Assembly (NCBI GenBank): GCA_947311845.1 | Contig: CAMZMU010000034.1 | Span: forward strand, 89,154,407 to 89,218,406 | From: Poa pratensis | Taxonomy: Eukaryota > Streptophyta > Magnoliopsida > Poales > Poaceae | DNA: 64,000 nucleotides | Direction: 5' to 3' | In this document: positions 1 to 9,989 of the stretch, in pieces | Position numbering within the stretch: position 1 is the first letter of the stretch | Layout: each line of letters begins with the position of its first letter | Notes under the pieces: generated by a model | Database searches by the model: none | The model's input: only the letters and a program-made list of their open reading frames with translations | What the model was told of the DNA's origin: nothing | Program-made: the position numbers and the translations under genes

Positions 1-77
1 GCTTTGCGGTCATCATCAACATGAAGCGGCGCTCCCTCTACGGCGGTGTGCGGTACGGCGACGGCGGCGTCGGCTAG
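1..77 (+). CDS. C-terminal end of an unidentified protein
   Basis: The frame beginning at position 3 is open from the window edge and ends at a TAG at 75-77, giving 24 residues rich in glycine and arginine near the end (ends GGVRYGDGGVG). GC content and codon use match grass coding sequence and change sharply after the stop. The following stretch to about 240 looks like a 3' UTR: T-rich, no open frame, ending in a short A-run. Too little of the protein is present to name it. The alternative is a chance open frame at a contig edge, but the abrupt change from GC-rich to AT-rich sequence argues for a real gene end. Confidence 0.5.
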   Translation, partial: FAVIINMKRRSLYGGVRYGDGGVG

Positions 78-528
78 GCGTCTTGGGTCAGCGGAGGATC
101 TGTTTGTGTTCTTTCCTGGGTGCTCAGGGTGCTGTGTGCATTTTGCAGGGGTCCGTTTGTAATTTCTTTTTCTTTTTGGACTTGCTTGTAATCTGTACTG
201 GGTACTCTGTTTATATGAATCAGATCCTGTTCAAAAAAAAAGAAAATGCTAGATAAAATATGAATTGTATGTAATGAATGGGCCCATTTCTCTGTCCAAA
301 CCGAACCAACATATAGCAGGCAAACCATGTCGAACTAAAGTCTGGCAACTTTTTTCTCTGTTTCGAACCCACATAATGCATGGTCTAAAAGCGCATGAAT
401 GGGAAAATTATATGATTGTAATGTCATGCCCACTCCAATCCCACAGTATATGATATGCACAAAAAATTGTTTGATTTCATGAGAGGAAAAGTAAAGGATT
501 CGGAAAAAGGATATTTGAGTGGATGTTA
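78..528. other. probable 3' UTR and featureless intergenic DNA
   Basis: Positions 78-240 probably hold the 3' UTR of the gene ending at 77, closing with an A-run near 233-243. I see no gene, repeat or RNA signal in the rest. Confidence 0.35.
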
Positions 529-651
529 CCCCCTCGGTTCTAAATTAGATGACTTTTGTTTGTCTAAATATGGATGCATCTATACTTATAACATGTCTAG
601 ATACATTCACATGTGAGCAAATAGAAGTCATCTAATTTGGAACAGAGGGAG
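529..651. mobile_element. Stowaway MITE (Tc1/Mariner type)
   Basis: The inverted termini are the grass Stowaway type (left CCCCCTCGGTTCTAAATTAG, right read on the minus strand CTCCCTCTGTTCCAAATTAG) and are flanked by TA (527-528 and 652-653). The interior is a near-palindrome around a core with GTCTAGATACAT. It is about 123 bp, has no coding capacity and depends on a mariner transposase elsewhere. Confidence 0.85.
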
Positions 652-652
652 T

Positions 653-787
653 AGATTTCCTACGAAATCTAGTGCAAAAGATTTCTTAGGAAAAAATCCT
701 ATAGGATGACCAATATAGGAAAATTTTCAAAGGATTTGAATCCTATGATATTCCTACGCAAATCCTTTGAATCAAAGAGGCTCTTAA
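653..787. mobile_element. Tourist-like MITE remnant
   Basis: The right end reads CAAATCCTTTGAATCAAAGAG, matching the terminus of the complete Tourist element at 63124-63569. The interior repeats AATCCTAT/ATAGGATT motifs typical of these fold-back elements. No matching left terminus is visible because the Stowaway MITE at 529-651 abuts it, so it is probably truncated. Confidence 0.45.
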
Positions 788-855
788 GATGTTATTACAA
801 TCAATATAGGATCGATATTCCTACTATATTAACTGCAATAACATCTTATGATATA

Positions 856-1110
856 CACCCTCCGTTTCGAATTATAAGATGCTTTAGCTTTTTCTGATTC
901 ACATGTATTTAGATGTATTTCAGTATGTAGGTTCGCTCATTTTAGTCTCTATATAGCCCCTTCAATCCATATTATAATTATCGCTGAATCGGATGTATGT
1001 AGCATTAAAAGTGTCTAGATATATCCAATTCAGTCGACAATTAATATTGATCGGAGGGAGTAGTACATATTGAAAAAGCTAAAATATCTTATAAATTGAA
1101 ACGGAGGGAG
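856..1110. mobile_element. Stowaway MITE carrying a second nested MITE
   Basis: The left end CACCCTCCGTTTCGAATTAT and the right end, on the minus strand CTCCCTCCGTTTCAATTTAT, are inverted and flanked by TA. The arms include matching AAGCTAAA segments. A second Stowaway element (956-1060) sits inside, so the arms are further apart than usual. Confidence 0.75.
956..1060. mobile_element. nested Stowaway MITE
   Basis: A 105-bp element with ends CCCCTTCAATCCATATTA and, inverted, CTCCCTCCGATCAATATTA, flanked by TA on both sides. It interrupts the MITE at 856-1110 and is therefore the younger of the two. Confidence 0.7.
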
Positions 1111-1183
1111 TAGAACAGAAGGAGTACATTTAGATTCCTTCGTACCATATATAATAGGAAAAATTTCATACATATTAAATATA

Positions 1184-1896
1184 CTAGCAAAAGTACCCGT
1201 GCGTTGCAACGGGAGTAAAAAAACTACTTTTTGTCGAAAAAATGTTGGCACAAGCCAAATTTTACTCCGAATTTGATCAATCCGTGTAGAATAATTTTAT
1301 TTTCCCATCCACATAAACACCAAGTTGATACAGCAGTGAATAGCTCAACGGGCAAGAAACATATGTTTATACATTCTTATCTCTATTATAATATGATGTA
1401 AATTTATTTGATAAGACCACTTGATATACATTCAAGGTAGATGTACTAACTTTTCATGTCAGGAAATAAATTCATACAAACCTGTAGTGAAACCAAGGGG
1501 AAAGAATCTACAAGAAATAGGATAATCATAAGTGATTGATGTCACCCCTAATGTAACATAGTGGCGCAGGTCCTAACTGTTTGACTGAAGGTACATATAT
1601 GTACAATATGCATCTTCAATTTTTAGTGCTTACTGCCTATATGGATAGATGAAAAAGCAGTTAGATATAGCAATAAAAAACCATCACTCAAATGTCCTTT
1701 TCGGTTCATGCACTTTCTCTCCAGTTCCTATAATTTCCTATTTGGAAATATACACAACTGATCAGAGATTCATATGCTTGAAAATTAAATCCAGGAAGAA
1801 GATACTATGCTGCAACTAAACGCTGCATGAGCATGCATGAAAGCTGACCTTAATCCTTGTCACGTCCTTTTGTGGACGTGACTCTAATTAAAATAA
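1184..1896 (-). mobile_element. Helitron 3' end and fragment
   Basis: Read on the minus strand, the sequence ends with a hairpin (CCCGTTGCAACGCACGGG) followed after about 8 bases by CTAG and then T. This is the 3' terminus of a plant Helitron inserted between A and T. No 5' TC terminus is recognised to the right, so the element is probably truncated at the junction with the duplicated unit near 1897. No helicase gene is visible. Confidence 0.45.
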
Positions 1897-2870
1897 CAAA
1901 ATAATCGGACAAAAATGTTAAAGGGTTGAAGTGTGCGGAATTTACCTGATTCAGTACAGTGATCTTGAGAGAGTCCCGGTAAATAGAAAGAAAGAGAAGA
2001 TTAATAATCATTCTCAACGATAGATCAAATGCATCATCATTATTACCGTCGTCACCACATCTATAGAGCATTCACTTTGGTCTTTAGACATTCGGACCCG
2101 GGGGCACGCCGCCTCTACATCTGCAACGACATTCGACCATGCTCCAACCCACTGCATGAAATTTCATCATCTTCAGCTTGGCCGAGACCTGGCAAATCCA
2201 GGAGATATCTGAGACGAAACAATGCAAGTCCTGCTGAAGCTAGCTATCGCTGCTGCCACCACTGGAGCATGGCATCTGCTTCGTTAGTGCAGAACTCGTG
2301 AAATCGCTAAACCTGTTCATTGTTCAGCAAACCAAGGAGGCAATTCTACACCTGAGATTTCACGGTGTCCCTGGCATATCGGCGTCGAAGCCTCGAAGGC
2401 CAGCAACTGCGGTCGTTTTCGGTGAGCATGTACTCCATCGCGTGGCCGAACGCCGAGAGGAAGATGGCGATGGCCACGCGGGATCAAACGGGCGGAGGCG
2501 CGCGAGGACGCAGTCATACCGGGCGCCGCCAAAGCACAGCTCGCGCGCGATGCTTTTTTTTTTGCTTTGCTCTGCACATACCATTCCTCGAGAAGCTCAT
2601 AACCGCCACACGCAGATCACACTATGAGCGCACAACCCGTATCTGAACCGTCCATTTCAGCTCTTCAACGGTCATCTCGACCGTTGAAGAGCTGAAATGA
2701 TAGATACGGGTTGTGCGCCATATGGGTTGTAGAAACTCATTTTCGCACTATGTAATCCTTAGTTGGGCACTGATAGCTGCACTGTACCAGTAACTCCCCC
2801 AACTCTTCGACCGACCGCCCGCACGACCGATCGATCACCATGGCTGGCGCAGGTAGAGCGTGAGGGCATG
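1897..2870 (+). repeat. duplicated unit, copy 1, left part (UGT upstream region)
   Basis: This segment is nearly identical to 11293-11465 continued at 14997-15671. It ends with the first codons of a UDP-glycosyltransferase (ATG at 2840) just before the CACTA element. Unit copy 1 resumes at 10655 and ends at about 11292, where copy 2 begins, so the two copies are in direct tandem. Copy 1 alone carries the small fold-back insertion at 2627-2745. A GC-rich stretch at 2380-2560 is open in more than one frame in both copies, but I cannot assign it. Confidence 0.8.
2627..2745. mobile_element. small fold-back MITE
   Basis: The element is absent from the otherwise matching unit copy 2 at 15556/15557. 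It is flanked by a 7-bp direct repeat CACTATG (2620-2626 and 2746-2752), of which copy 2 has only one. Inside is a long inverted repeat starting GCGCACAACCCGTATC and containing TTCAGCTCTTCAACGGT. The size, 7-8 bp duplication and palindromic core suggest a non-autonomous hAT or Mutator MITE; the superfamily is not certain. Confidence 0.7.
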
Positions 2871-3060
2871 CACGGGAAAATGACTCTCCGCCGAGTGGTC
2901 AAAAGACTCGGCGAAGGCCTAAATCTAGATCGGTGACGCCTTTGCCGAGTATGGAACTCGGCGCAATTGACTCGGCAAAATTCGCCTCGGCGAAGTGGCT
3001 TCGCCGAGTGCTTTTTGTCGGGGGGACTCGGCGACGCCTTCGCCGAGTAATATAGTTTTA
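2871..3060. repeat. left subterminal repeat array of the CACTA element
   Basis: The motif CTCGGCGAA and its inverse TTCGCCGAGT recur many times in both orientations. In En/Spm elements such subterminal motifs are bound by the TNPA-type protein. The same motifs fill 9990-10654 at the other end. Confidence 0.75.
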
Positions 3061-3381
3061 TATGCACATCAACTTCACTAGCAGACACAGAAAACACATA
3101 GAACGCAACAAATGCACAAACACAATTTTGGTAGCACATCACACACATCATTTTACAAAAGTTTGGTAGCACATCCAACAAAATAACTATATCCAAAGTT
3201 CACAAGAACAATATCCATAGTTTGGTTCAAAGAACTGAAACGACAAAAGCTTCAAGAACGAAGGTGTCGTCGATGCAATCCGTCCTAGAGTCCTAAAAGT
3301 TGTGAGAAAGATGAGTTTTAGTTAGCAAGTTCCAACACATGCATAAGTTAACAAAGAATAAGAATGAGAACTAACCTAGAG

Positions 3382-5918
3382 TCACTCGGGCCTGTTGGAG
3401 GTCGATGGCGCCGACGTTGGGCTTGCTCCTCCGTCTACACCATTCTCTATGTCTCCAGCATTCCCTCCTTCACCATCCGCGGGAGTGTGGGATCCAGCCG
3501 ATCGATTCTCCTATGAAGATTTGCATTAGACGAATAAGCAAGAAAAGATGAATTGTTACCGAGCTAGTTTCAAGACAACTTACCAAGAGGAGGGGGGCTA
3601 GTGGAGGAAGAGGAGGAAGCGACGGATTCGCGGGCAACCTCTGCATACCGAAGACGAGTTTAAGTTTGCAAAGTTCAAGCACATGGCTTAGTTGAATGAA
3701 AAAGTGAATGCACTTACTGCCACTACCGCCTGGAGGTATGCCTGCATTTGCACCACCTTCTCATATGTTGCATGCGCCCTCTGTTCTGTTACCCGCGCCC
3801 TCGCAGTAGCCTCCGCCGCGGCGGCCCTAGCCTTCTCAAGTTCGGCCTACGGGATTGCAACCATGTAAGAAGCGGTCATCGCAATGGAAACATGTAGAAT
3901 AGTGGAAAAGAAGGTTCAAAAACGACATACATGCCTTCAATGCAGCCATCTTTCCAAATCCGACCCTTGGGCGGCGCTCGATCTCGGGCGCTGAGCTCGT
4001 ACGGCGAGCACGCATCTCGGCAAGTGATCCACCAGTGCCCGAAAACTCGAAGCAAGCACCGCCAATATAAGGCCGGCCATTCAGCTTACCTTGTCCCGCA
4101 CACATAGCAACCACGGGGTCGAACGGAGCGGTCAAAGGATCGGAAGTCTCACCGTGGATCTCCTTGAACTTGGAGCAGTAGTTAACCTTCTGATTCCCCG
4201 CGGTGGTGCTGATCCACTGTTCTTCCAAGGGTTTATTCGGTTCCAGTACCTTTGGCCTCCGGGTCTCAATGAATGCTTGCATCTTAGTCAATTTCCGGCC
4301 CTCCTTTTTCTCCTACAATTAAATGACATCAAAAGGAAACATACAATTGAGGTCAGTTGGAAATATAAAAAGAATAGCACATAAATAAAAACTTGTATGG
4401 AAAGAACAAATATAATTTCTTACCTTGTGTGCAATAACGCCGTCGAGTGAGAGGGGGCCTTGACGGTGGGTTCCGCCTACCAGCTTCCGCCGATCCGATG
4501 CGTCCTCGTGCTTCCTCTTGAACGCATCCGACACCCACTTGTCTACAATCTTCTTGTAGCAAGGCTTCTGGGCAGCTAGCCACTGAGGAATCACCTATTT
4601 AACACAATAAAGATCCATATGAGTAGAATTTTTTATCAGTCATGTGGAGAATAATAGGAAAATATATGTGGCTACCTTCATGTACTGGGCTTTCGACAAG
4701 TGTATGGGCCTGGCATCCTGTTTGGTGACCACCCTCTGCATCTGCTCTGCATAGAACTGGACAACACAGCCAACACGTGCCTCGTAAAGCTGGTCGGGGA
4801 TGAGCTTCTTCACCATTTTAATCAACACCTGCTTCGCCGCCTCCTCTTTACCTTCACCTTCGACAAGTGTGAAGTAATCCTAGAATCATTGAGCATTAGG
4901 ACAAAGGAATTAACACGATGAAGTCCAAACTCTTGGTATTAAGTAGTAAAGTTCTAAAAATTTCTTACCCAGAACTCAGTGATGAGCCGATTGCCAAGGT
5001 GGTCGAAGGTGGAGTCCGAAACCATCATGAAGTGGGCCCAAGACCAAGCAGGCACCCTTTGACCAGTGGCGATTCCATCCTTCTTGAGGTCGATCAAGCC
5101 AGGGTAAAGTTGCTTGATAAGACGGCCAAGGACGCCTGAAGGTAAGCGTTTCTTTGTTGAGTCCACCACACTGAATGTCCTGCACATACCGAAATCAAAA
5201 GTCAGAATGCTTGTGATGAAAAGGTAAATAAACTAGAAGGTAACAAAAGTCAGAATGCTTGTGACAAAAGTCAGAATGCTTCTGATTCCACCACTTACCC
5301 ATCTTCGCCGACATCAAGAAGGCCATTGCACTCACGAGATGGCATCTTGGAAATACCTCGCAAGTAGGGTTTACGGTCGCGCAGAATGCCGATCAACGGA
5401 AGTGGGTGAGCTGTCAACAGATCCTCATCCGCCACGGCATCCTCATCCTCATCCTCCTCACTCTTCTGGGGCAGCTCCTCGTCCTCTGACTCCTCCGAGC
5501 GCCGGTCCTGATAGTCATCCTCACTCTCCTGGGGCTGCTCCTCCTCCTCTGACTCCTCCACCTCGGGCTCCCCGGGCCGCTCCTCCTCCTCAGACTCGGA
5601 AGACGAAGCTGCGGGCACAGGACTACTCAAGCGAGCCCAAGGGGCCTTACCCCCGCGCGCATGGGTGGTTGTCGAGGGTCTGCCACGCCGTGTGGAAGAG
5701 TCCTTCGCAGCCGAGCGGTGACGCTTTCTTCCAATCAGCTTGGAAGTCCCATCAGCAGCCTGCGCGTATAGGTTAGAAACAGTCCCAACCTTGAGAGGCC
5801 GCTTCTCCTTGGCGACACTCTTCCTCGACACGAGTTGCTTCTCCTTCGCGACACTCTTCCTCGCCGCGAGCTGCTTCTCCTTCGCGCCCGGCTTCTCCTT
5901 CCCCTTCCCCCCAGCCAT
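3382..5918 (-). CDS. CACTA accessory protein, plant transposase Ptta/En/Spm (Transposase_24-like)
   Basis: Eight exons give one continuous frame of about 632 residues: 5918-5299, 5179-4969, 4879-4676, 4594-4424, 4312-3935, 3846-3718, 3640-3584, 3510-3382 (TGA). All junctions are GT-AG except the fifth intron, which needs a GC donor at 3934. The N-terminus is basic (KEKQLAARKSVAKEK repeats), followed by an acidic Ser/Glu tract (roughly residues 100-175). The central part has the conserved pattern of plant En/Spm accessory proteins (WAHFMMVSDSTFDHLG, VPQWLAAQKPCYKKIVDKW-like, LTKMQAFIETRR). A short coiled coil lies near residues 530-570. Such proteins are linked with binding of subterminal repeats, not with strand cleavage. 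The frame is intact, which suggests recent activity or recent insertion. The exon model is my own reading and the GC donor is its weakest point. Confidence 0.7.
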
Positions 5919-6214
5919 GTCTCAATCACCTGTCATCACGAAGAATGTGTTGATTAGTACAAGTAAAAACACAATAGTAATAAATAGGCTTAAAGAAAAC
6001 TCATAAGAAGAATTTGCAATATTTTGAATAAGCTTAAACAACACATATATCAACATAAGAAGCATGCCAAAACTCATATTAAGCAACTCTCCTAACTAAT
6101 TAACAACTAATCCTAAACAGAATCAACCACTAAACTAACTAACTACTAACTGAATCACCCTAACTACCAGTACCAATTTCAACAAAAAAAATACTAACCC
6201 TAGCTAGGAAGAGT

Positions 6215-6720
6215 AGCTCTACCAGTGGGAGGAGGAACTCGGGCTGGAGGGCTCGGCCTGGAGCAGGAGGACGGCGCAGCGAGGAGAACGTGGCTGTGGC
6301 GGAGGAGGAGCTCGACCTGGAGCAGGAGGACGGCTGACGGGCGGCGACCGCGGCTAGGGAGCAGAAGGAGCTCGGCCGTCTCAGGCCAGGGAGCTGGAGG
6401 ACCTCGGCCCAGGCCAGGGAGCTGGAGGAGCTCGTGGCCAGGGAGCGGCAGGAGCTCGACGTCGACGGCGCAACCCTAGCCGCCTTCCATGGCTGGCAGC
6501 AGACGGGGGGAGGAGGGAGGGTGGTGGGAGGAGGGAGGGCGGCGACCGGAGCAGGAGCAGGAGAGGCTGGTTCGATCCGCCGGCGATGGGGGAGGGCGGT
6601 GGGAGGAGGGAGGGCGGCGACCGGATCGAGAGATGGTGGCCGACGGCGCGACGGTCGTGGGAGCGGTCGAAAAGGGGAGCGATTGGGGAATTTTGGTGGA
6701 GGATTGGGGCAATTTTTTCC
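6215..6720. repeat. GC-rich minisatellite-like stretch in the CACTA interior
   Basis: Short units of the form GGAGCTGGAGGA, GAGGAGGGAGGGCGGCGACC and CTGGAGCAGGAGGACGGC recur with variation. Several frames stay open because the composition is biased, not because a protein is conserved. This may be the 5' untranslated or promoter side of the accessory gene that begins at 5918. Confidence 0.5.
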
Positions 6721-6889
6721 TAAGTGCCCGCGAAAACGTCGCCGAGTCCTCCCTTCACCGAGTACCACACTCGGCGAAGTAATATTTAATTTAGTTAAAA
6801 TGCTTTCCCTCAAATAAATTTTGTAATTCAAATATATTTTTAATTATATTTAAAATCTCTCACCATACTCTTATGCACCTAAATTTGGC

Positions 6890-8765
6890 AAATTGTGTGG
6901 TTCCGACACCCCGAAGCCTCCGGTTCCGTCGAACCCCCCCCCCCCCCCCCTAGATTTTACCGGAAGTCAACCGTGTCGTCTACCCCTTCCACGGGCGTCG
7001 AAAGGGGGTAGCTATAAGGAATTTTATACTTGGTTGTGTTTGGTTAGGTCATATGAACATTTGGAACCCATTTTGTCCCCATGTTTTCACATGGTTCCAT
7101 CCGTTCCACCCGAAATGGGAGTTTCCACCCAGAAGGGCATAACCTTCGTGTCGGATAAGTGTGGTGTGTGAAGCCGGTCACACCTCGGAGTCTCATGTTG
7201 GCTCTTGAAACCTCCCACCACACTCTAACACATATGATAGTTCACCACCTAGTTTTTGGTGTGATTCCGATGCTCCGCGGCCCCCGGTTCCGTCGAAACC
7301 CCCCCACAGTTGACCGGAAGTCAACCGTGTCGTCTACCCCTTCCACGGGCGTCGAAAGGGGGTAGCTACAAGGACTTTTGTACTTGGTTGTGTTAGGGTG
7401 GGCCATGTGAACATAAATAACCCAACTTGGGCACATGTTATCACATTATTCCATCCGTTCCACCCGAAATGGGAGTTTCCACCTAGAAGAGCATAACCTT
7501 CGAGGGGATAAGTGTGGTGTGTGAAGCCGGTCACACCTCGGAGTCTCATGTTGGCTCTTGAAACCTCCCACCACACTCTAACACATATGATAGTGCACCA
7601 CCTAGTTTTTGGTGTGATTCCGATGCTCCGCGGCCCCCAGTTCCGTCGAAACCCCCACAGTTGACCGGAAGTCAACCGTGTCGTCTACCCCTTCCACGGG
7701 CGTCGAAAGGGGGTAGCTACAAGGACTTTTGTACTTGCTTGTGTTAGGGTGGGCCATGTGAACATAAATAACCCAACTTGGGCACATGTTATCACATGAT
7801 TCCATCCGTTGCACCCGAAATGGGAGTTTCCACCTAGAAGAGCATAACCTTCGTGTCGAATAAGTGTGGTGTGTGAAGCCGGTCACACCTCGGAGTCTCA
7901 TGTTGGCTCTTGAAACCTCCCACCACACTCTAACACATATGATAGTTCACCACCTAGTGTTTGGTGTGATTCCGACGCTCCGCGGCCCCCGGTTCCGTCG
8001 AAACCCCCCACAGTTGACCGGAAGTCAACCGTGTCGTCTACCCCTTCCACGGGCGTCGAAAGGGGGTAGCTATAAGGACTTTTGTACTTGGTTGTTTTAG
8101 GGTGGGCCATGTGAACATAAATAACCCAACTTGGGCACATGTTATCACATGGTTTCACCCGTTGCACCCGAAATGGGAGTTTCCACCTAGAAGAGCAGAA
8201 CCTTCGTGCGGGATAAGTGTGGTTTGTGAAGCCGGTCACACCTCGGAGTATCATGTTGGCTCTTGAATCCTCCCACCACACTCTAACACATATTATATGG
8301 CACCACCTAGTTTTTGGTGTGGTTCCGACGCTCCGCGGACCTCGGTTCCGTCGAAACACCCCCACAGTTGACCGGAAGTCAACCGTGTCGTCTACCCCTT
8401 CCACGGGCGTCGAAAGGGGGTAGCTACAAGGACTTTTATACTTGGTTGTGTTTGGTTAGGTCATATGAATATTTGGAACCCATTTTGGCCCCATGTTTTC
8501 ACATGGTTCCATCCGTTCCACCCGAAATAGGAGTTTCCACCCAGAAGAGCATAACCTTCGTGCGGGATAAGTGTGGTTTGTGAAGCCGGTCACACCTCGG
8601 AGTATCATGTTGGCTCTTGAAGCCTCCCACCACACTCTAACACATATGATATGGCACCACCTAGTTTTGGTGTGGTTCCGACGCTCCGCAGCCCCCGGTT
8701 CCGTCGAACCCCCCCCCCCCCCCCCCCCCAACAGTTGACCAGAAGTCAACCGTGTCGAAACCCCC
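6890..8765. repeat. tandem array, about 5.3 copies of a 353-bp unit
   Basis: The anchor GGTTCCGTCGAA (one base changed in one copy) starts at about 6922, 7286, 7639, 7991, 8344 and 8697, so the period is 352-364 bp. Units are very similar throughout. Each holds a small stem-loop (CTACCCCTT ... AAGGGGGTAG) after AGTCAACCGTGTCGT, and the edge units hold runs of 17-20 C. The open frames across it are by-products of repetition. Confidence 0.9.
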
Positions 8766-8852
8766 GGTGGAGTGGATAAGAACACAGGGTATGTGTTGAC
8801 GAGAATAAATTTAATTATAAAACACATACATATTTAATCTTAAAGACATATT

Positions 8853-9310
8853 TCATTTAACATGAACAAATAACACTAGTACATTTTGGAACAAACGAAC
8901 ATAATTGACTAATAAACAAAGAAAAAAATTACAACAGTTGATGAACTGGTTCACGGCTTGGGGCTCCCACACCTCCCGTGGGAACCTCTCAAACCTCAGC
9001 TTCGTTAGGTACGGAAGCTCCGATGCCCGCCCTCCGTGCCCACGATGCCAGTGGCTCATCGCGAGCGTCTCGCCGTTGACGACGAGGCCGGGGAGGCATG
9101 GAGGACGCGAGTGCAGTCCTCGCTCAAGCGGAAGCGCACGTAGAAGTCAAATGGCGGCGCGCAAACCTCCACCGTGGCGTCGCGGCGGTTCACACAGCAC
9201 TGCACCACCACCGCCCCCACGTCCGTCTGCGGCGACACCGGTGGCCGGCTACCTCCCACCGTCGTCATGAGTGTGCGCCCGCTCCTCTTCTCCTCCAGCT
9301 TGACCATTGC
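8853..9310 (-). pseudogene. captured host-gene fragment (DUF4283-like domain)
   Basis: On the minus strand two adjacent frames together resemble the grass domain seen in many retroelement-associated and orphan genes: a segment with FDFYVRFRLSEDCTRVLHAS, then VVNGETLAMSHWHRGHG, then LPYLTKLRFERFPREVW. A one-base shift near 9072 separates the parts, and there is no proper start or end. It lies between the tandem array and the hairpin cluster of the CACTA element. I read it as a captured fragment without function; the family assignment is from pattern memory and is moderate at best. Confidence 0.4.
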
Positions 9311-9348
9311 GGGAGTGCGAGACAACACATCGATGAACAAAACATACG

Positions 9349-9416
9349 ATTTCCCCGAGCTACGGTCCCACACTGGCTGCGATATCACATGTAGTGTGGG
9401 ACTGAGCTCGGGAATC
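9349..9416. repeat. hairpin 1 of the CACTA hairpin cluster
   Basis: The left arm TTTCCCCGAGCTACGGTCCC pairs with the right arm GGGACTGAGCTCGGGAA, each extended by ACACT/AGTGT next to a loop of about 17 bases. The arm sequence is related to hairpins 2 and 3. Confidence 0.8.
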
Positions 9417-9521
9417 AATAGTACATATACAAGAACATGGGTAAAAGGATAAAAGAAGATTATAGCAAATACATCCTTCAGAAGAAAACTCCAACGTCTT
9501 ACACGCGCTCGAAAAAGTTGG

Positions 9522-9632
9522 AACAAAACACACGGTTCCCCCTGCATACAGCCCGACGGTGGCTCGTGAGTGCCCGCATATCAAATGCACCGTCGGGATG
9601 TATGCAGGGAATCCGGATGATTTGTGTTGGAC
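9522..9632. repeat. hairpin 2 of the CACTA hairpin cluster
   Basis: The left arm TTCCCCCTGCATACAGCCCG, then ACGGT, pairs with ACCGTCGGGATGTATGCAGG, then GAA. Outer bases AACAAAACACACGG and CCGGATGATTTGTGTT also pair imperfectly. Confidence 0.8.
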
Positions 9633-9685
9633 GACATGAATTAATCTGAAAATAAGTTGTGTTTTGAATAACTAAATATAGCTTA

Positions 9686-9791
9686 AACAAAACACCCGGT
9701 TTCCCCTAGCTACAGCCCTACAGTGATTCACGGTCGAATGTCGTTGCATTCACTGTAGGACGTAGCTAGGGAATCCGAATGTTTTGTGTTT
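9686..9791. repeat. hairpin 3 of the CACTA hairpin cluster
   Basis: The left arm TTTCCCCTAGCTACAGCCCT, then ACAGTGA, pairs with TCACTGTAGGACGTAGCTAG, then GGAA. Outer CAAAACACCCGG pairs with CCGAATGTTTTGTG. The loop is about 24 bases. Confidence 0.8.
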
Positions 9792-9805
9792 GAGCGCCAC
9801 TTCGA

Positions 9806-9921
9806 TCCAAGCAGCGGTAAGACGTCTCTGATGATCTACAACCGTCCGGAAAGACATCTCTGATGATCTGCAACCGTTTGGAACGGTCGCAGATCATCAG
9901 AGACGTCTTGCCGCTGGTTGC
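9806..9921. repeat. hairpin 4 with an internal direct repeat
   Basis: The left arm CAGCGGTAAGACGTCTCTGA, then TGATC, pairs with GATCATCAGAGACGTCTTGC, then CGCTG. Between the arms is a second copy of the left-arm core (GACATCTCTGATGATCTGCA), so either repeat could pair with the right arm. Its sequence is unrelated to hairpins 1-3. Confidence 0.8.
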
Positions 9922-9989
9922 CCAAAGATGCCTCTCCGAGTGACGCTGGAATGTTTTGTGTGAGTGAGTAACCTGTCTGAGGAGTGGCC

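Noticed and set aside
1859..1882. Short perfect palindrome (GTCACGTCC ... GGACGTGAC)
   Set aside because: Nine-base arms could serve as a terminator-like or bZIP site, but no transcription unit next to it supports a role.
2317..2646. Overlapping frames upstream of the UGT fragment, repeated at 15254-15597
   Set aside because: Conserved only because the unit is duplicated. I could not recognise a protein, and open frames exist on both strands.
6160..6831. Proline/serine-rich 223-codon frame in the CACTA element
   Set aside because: Low-complexity composition with equally long frames on the other strand; no family resemblance.
7159..8583. Series of similar open frames on both strands
   Set aside because: They are all copies produced by the 353-bp tandem array, with no start or end conserved as a gene would have.
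6890..8765. Possible CRISPR-like array
   Set aside because: Units are 353 bp and contiguous with no unique spacers, and the DNA is plant nuclear.
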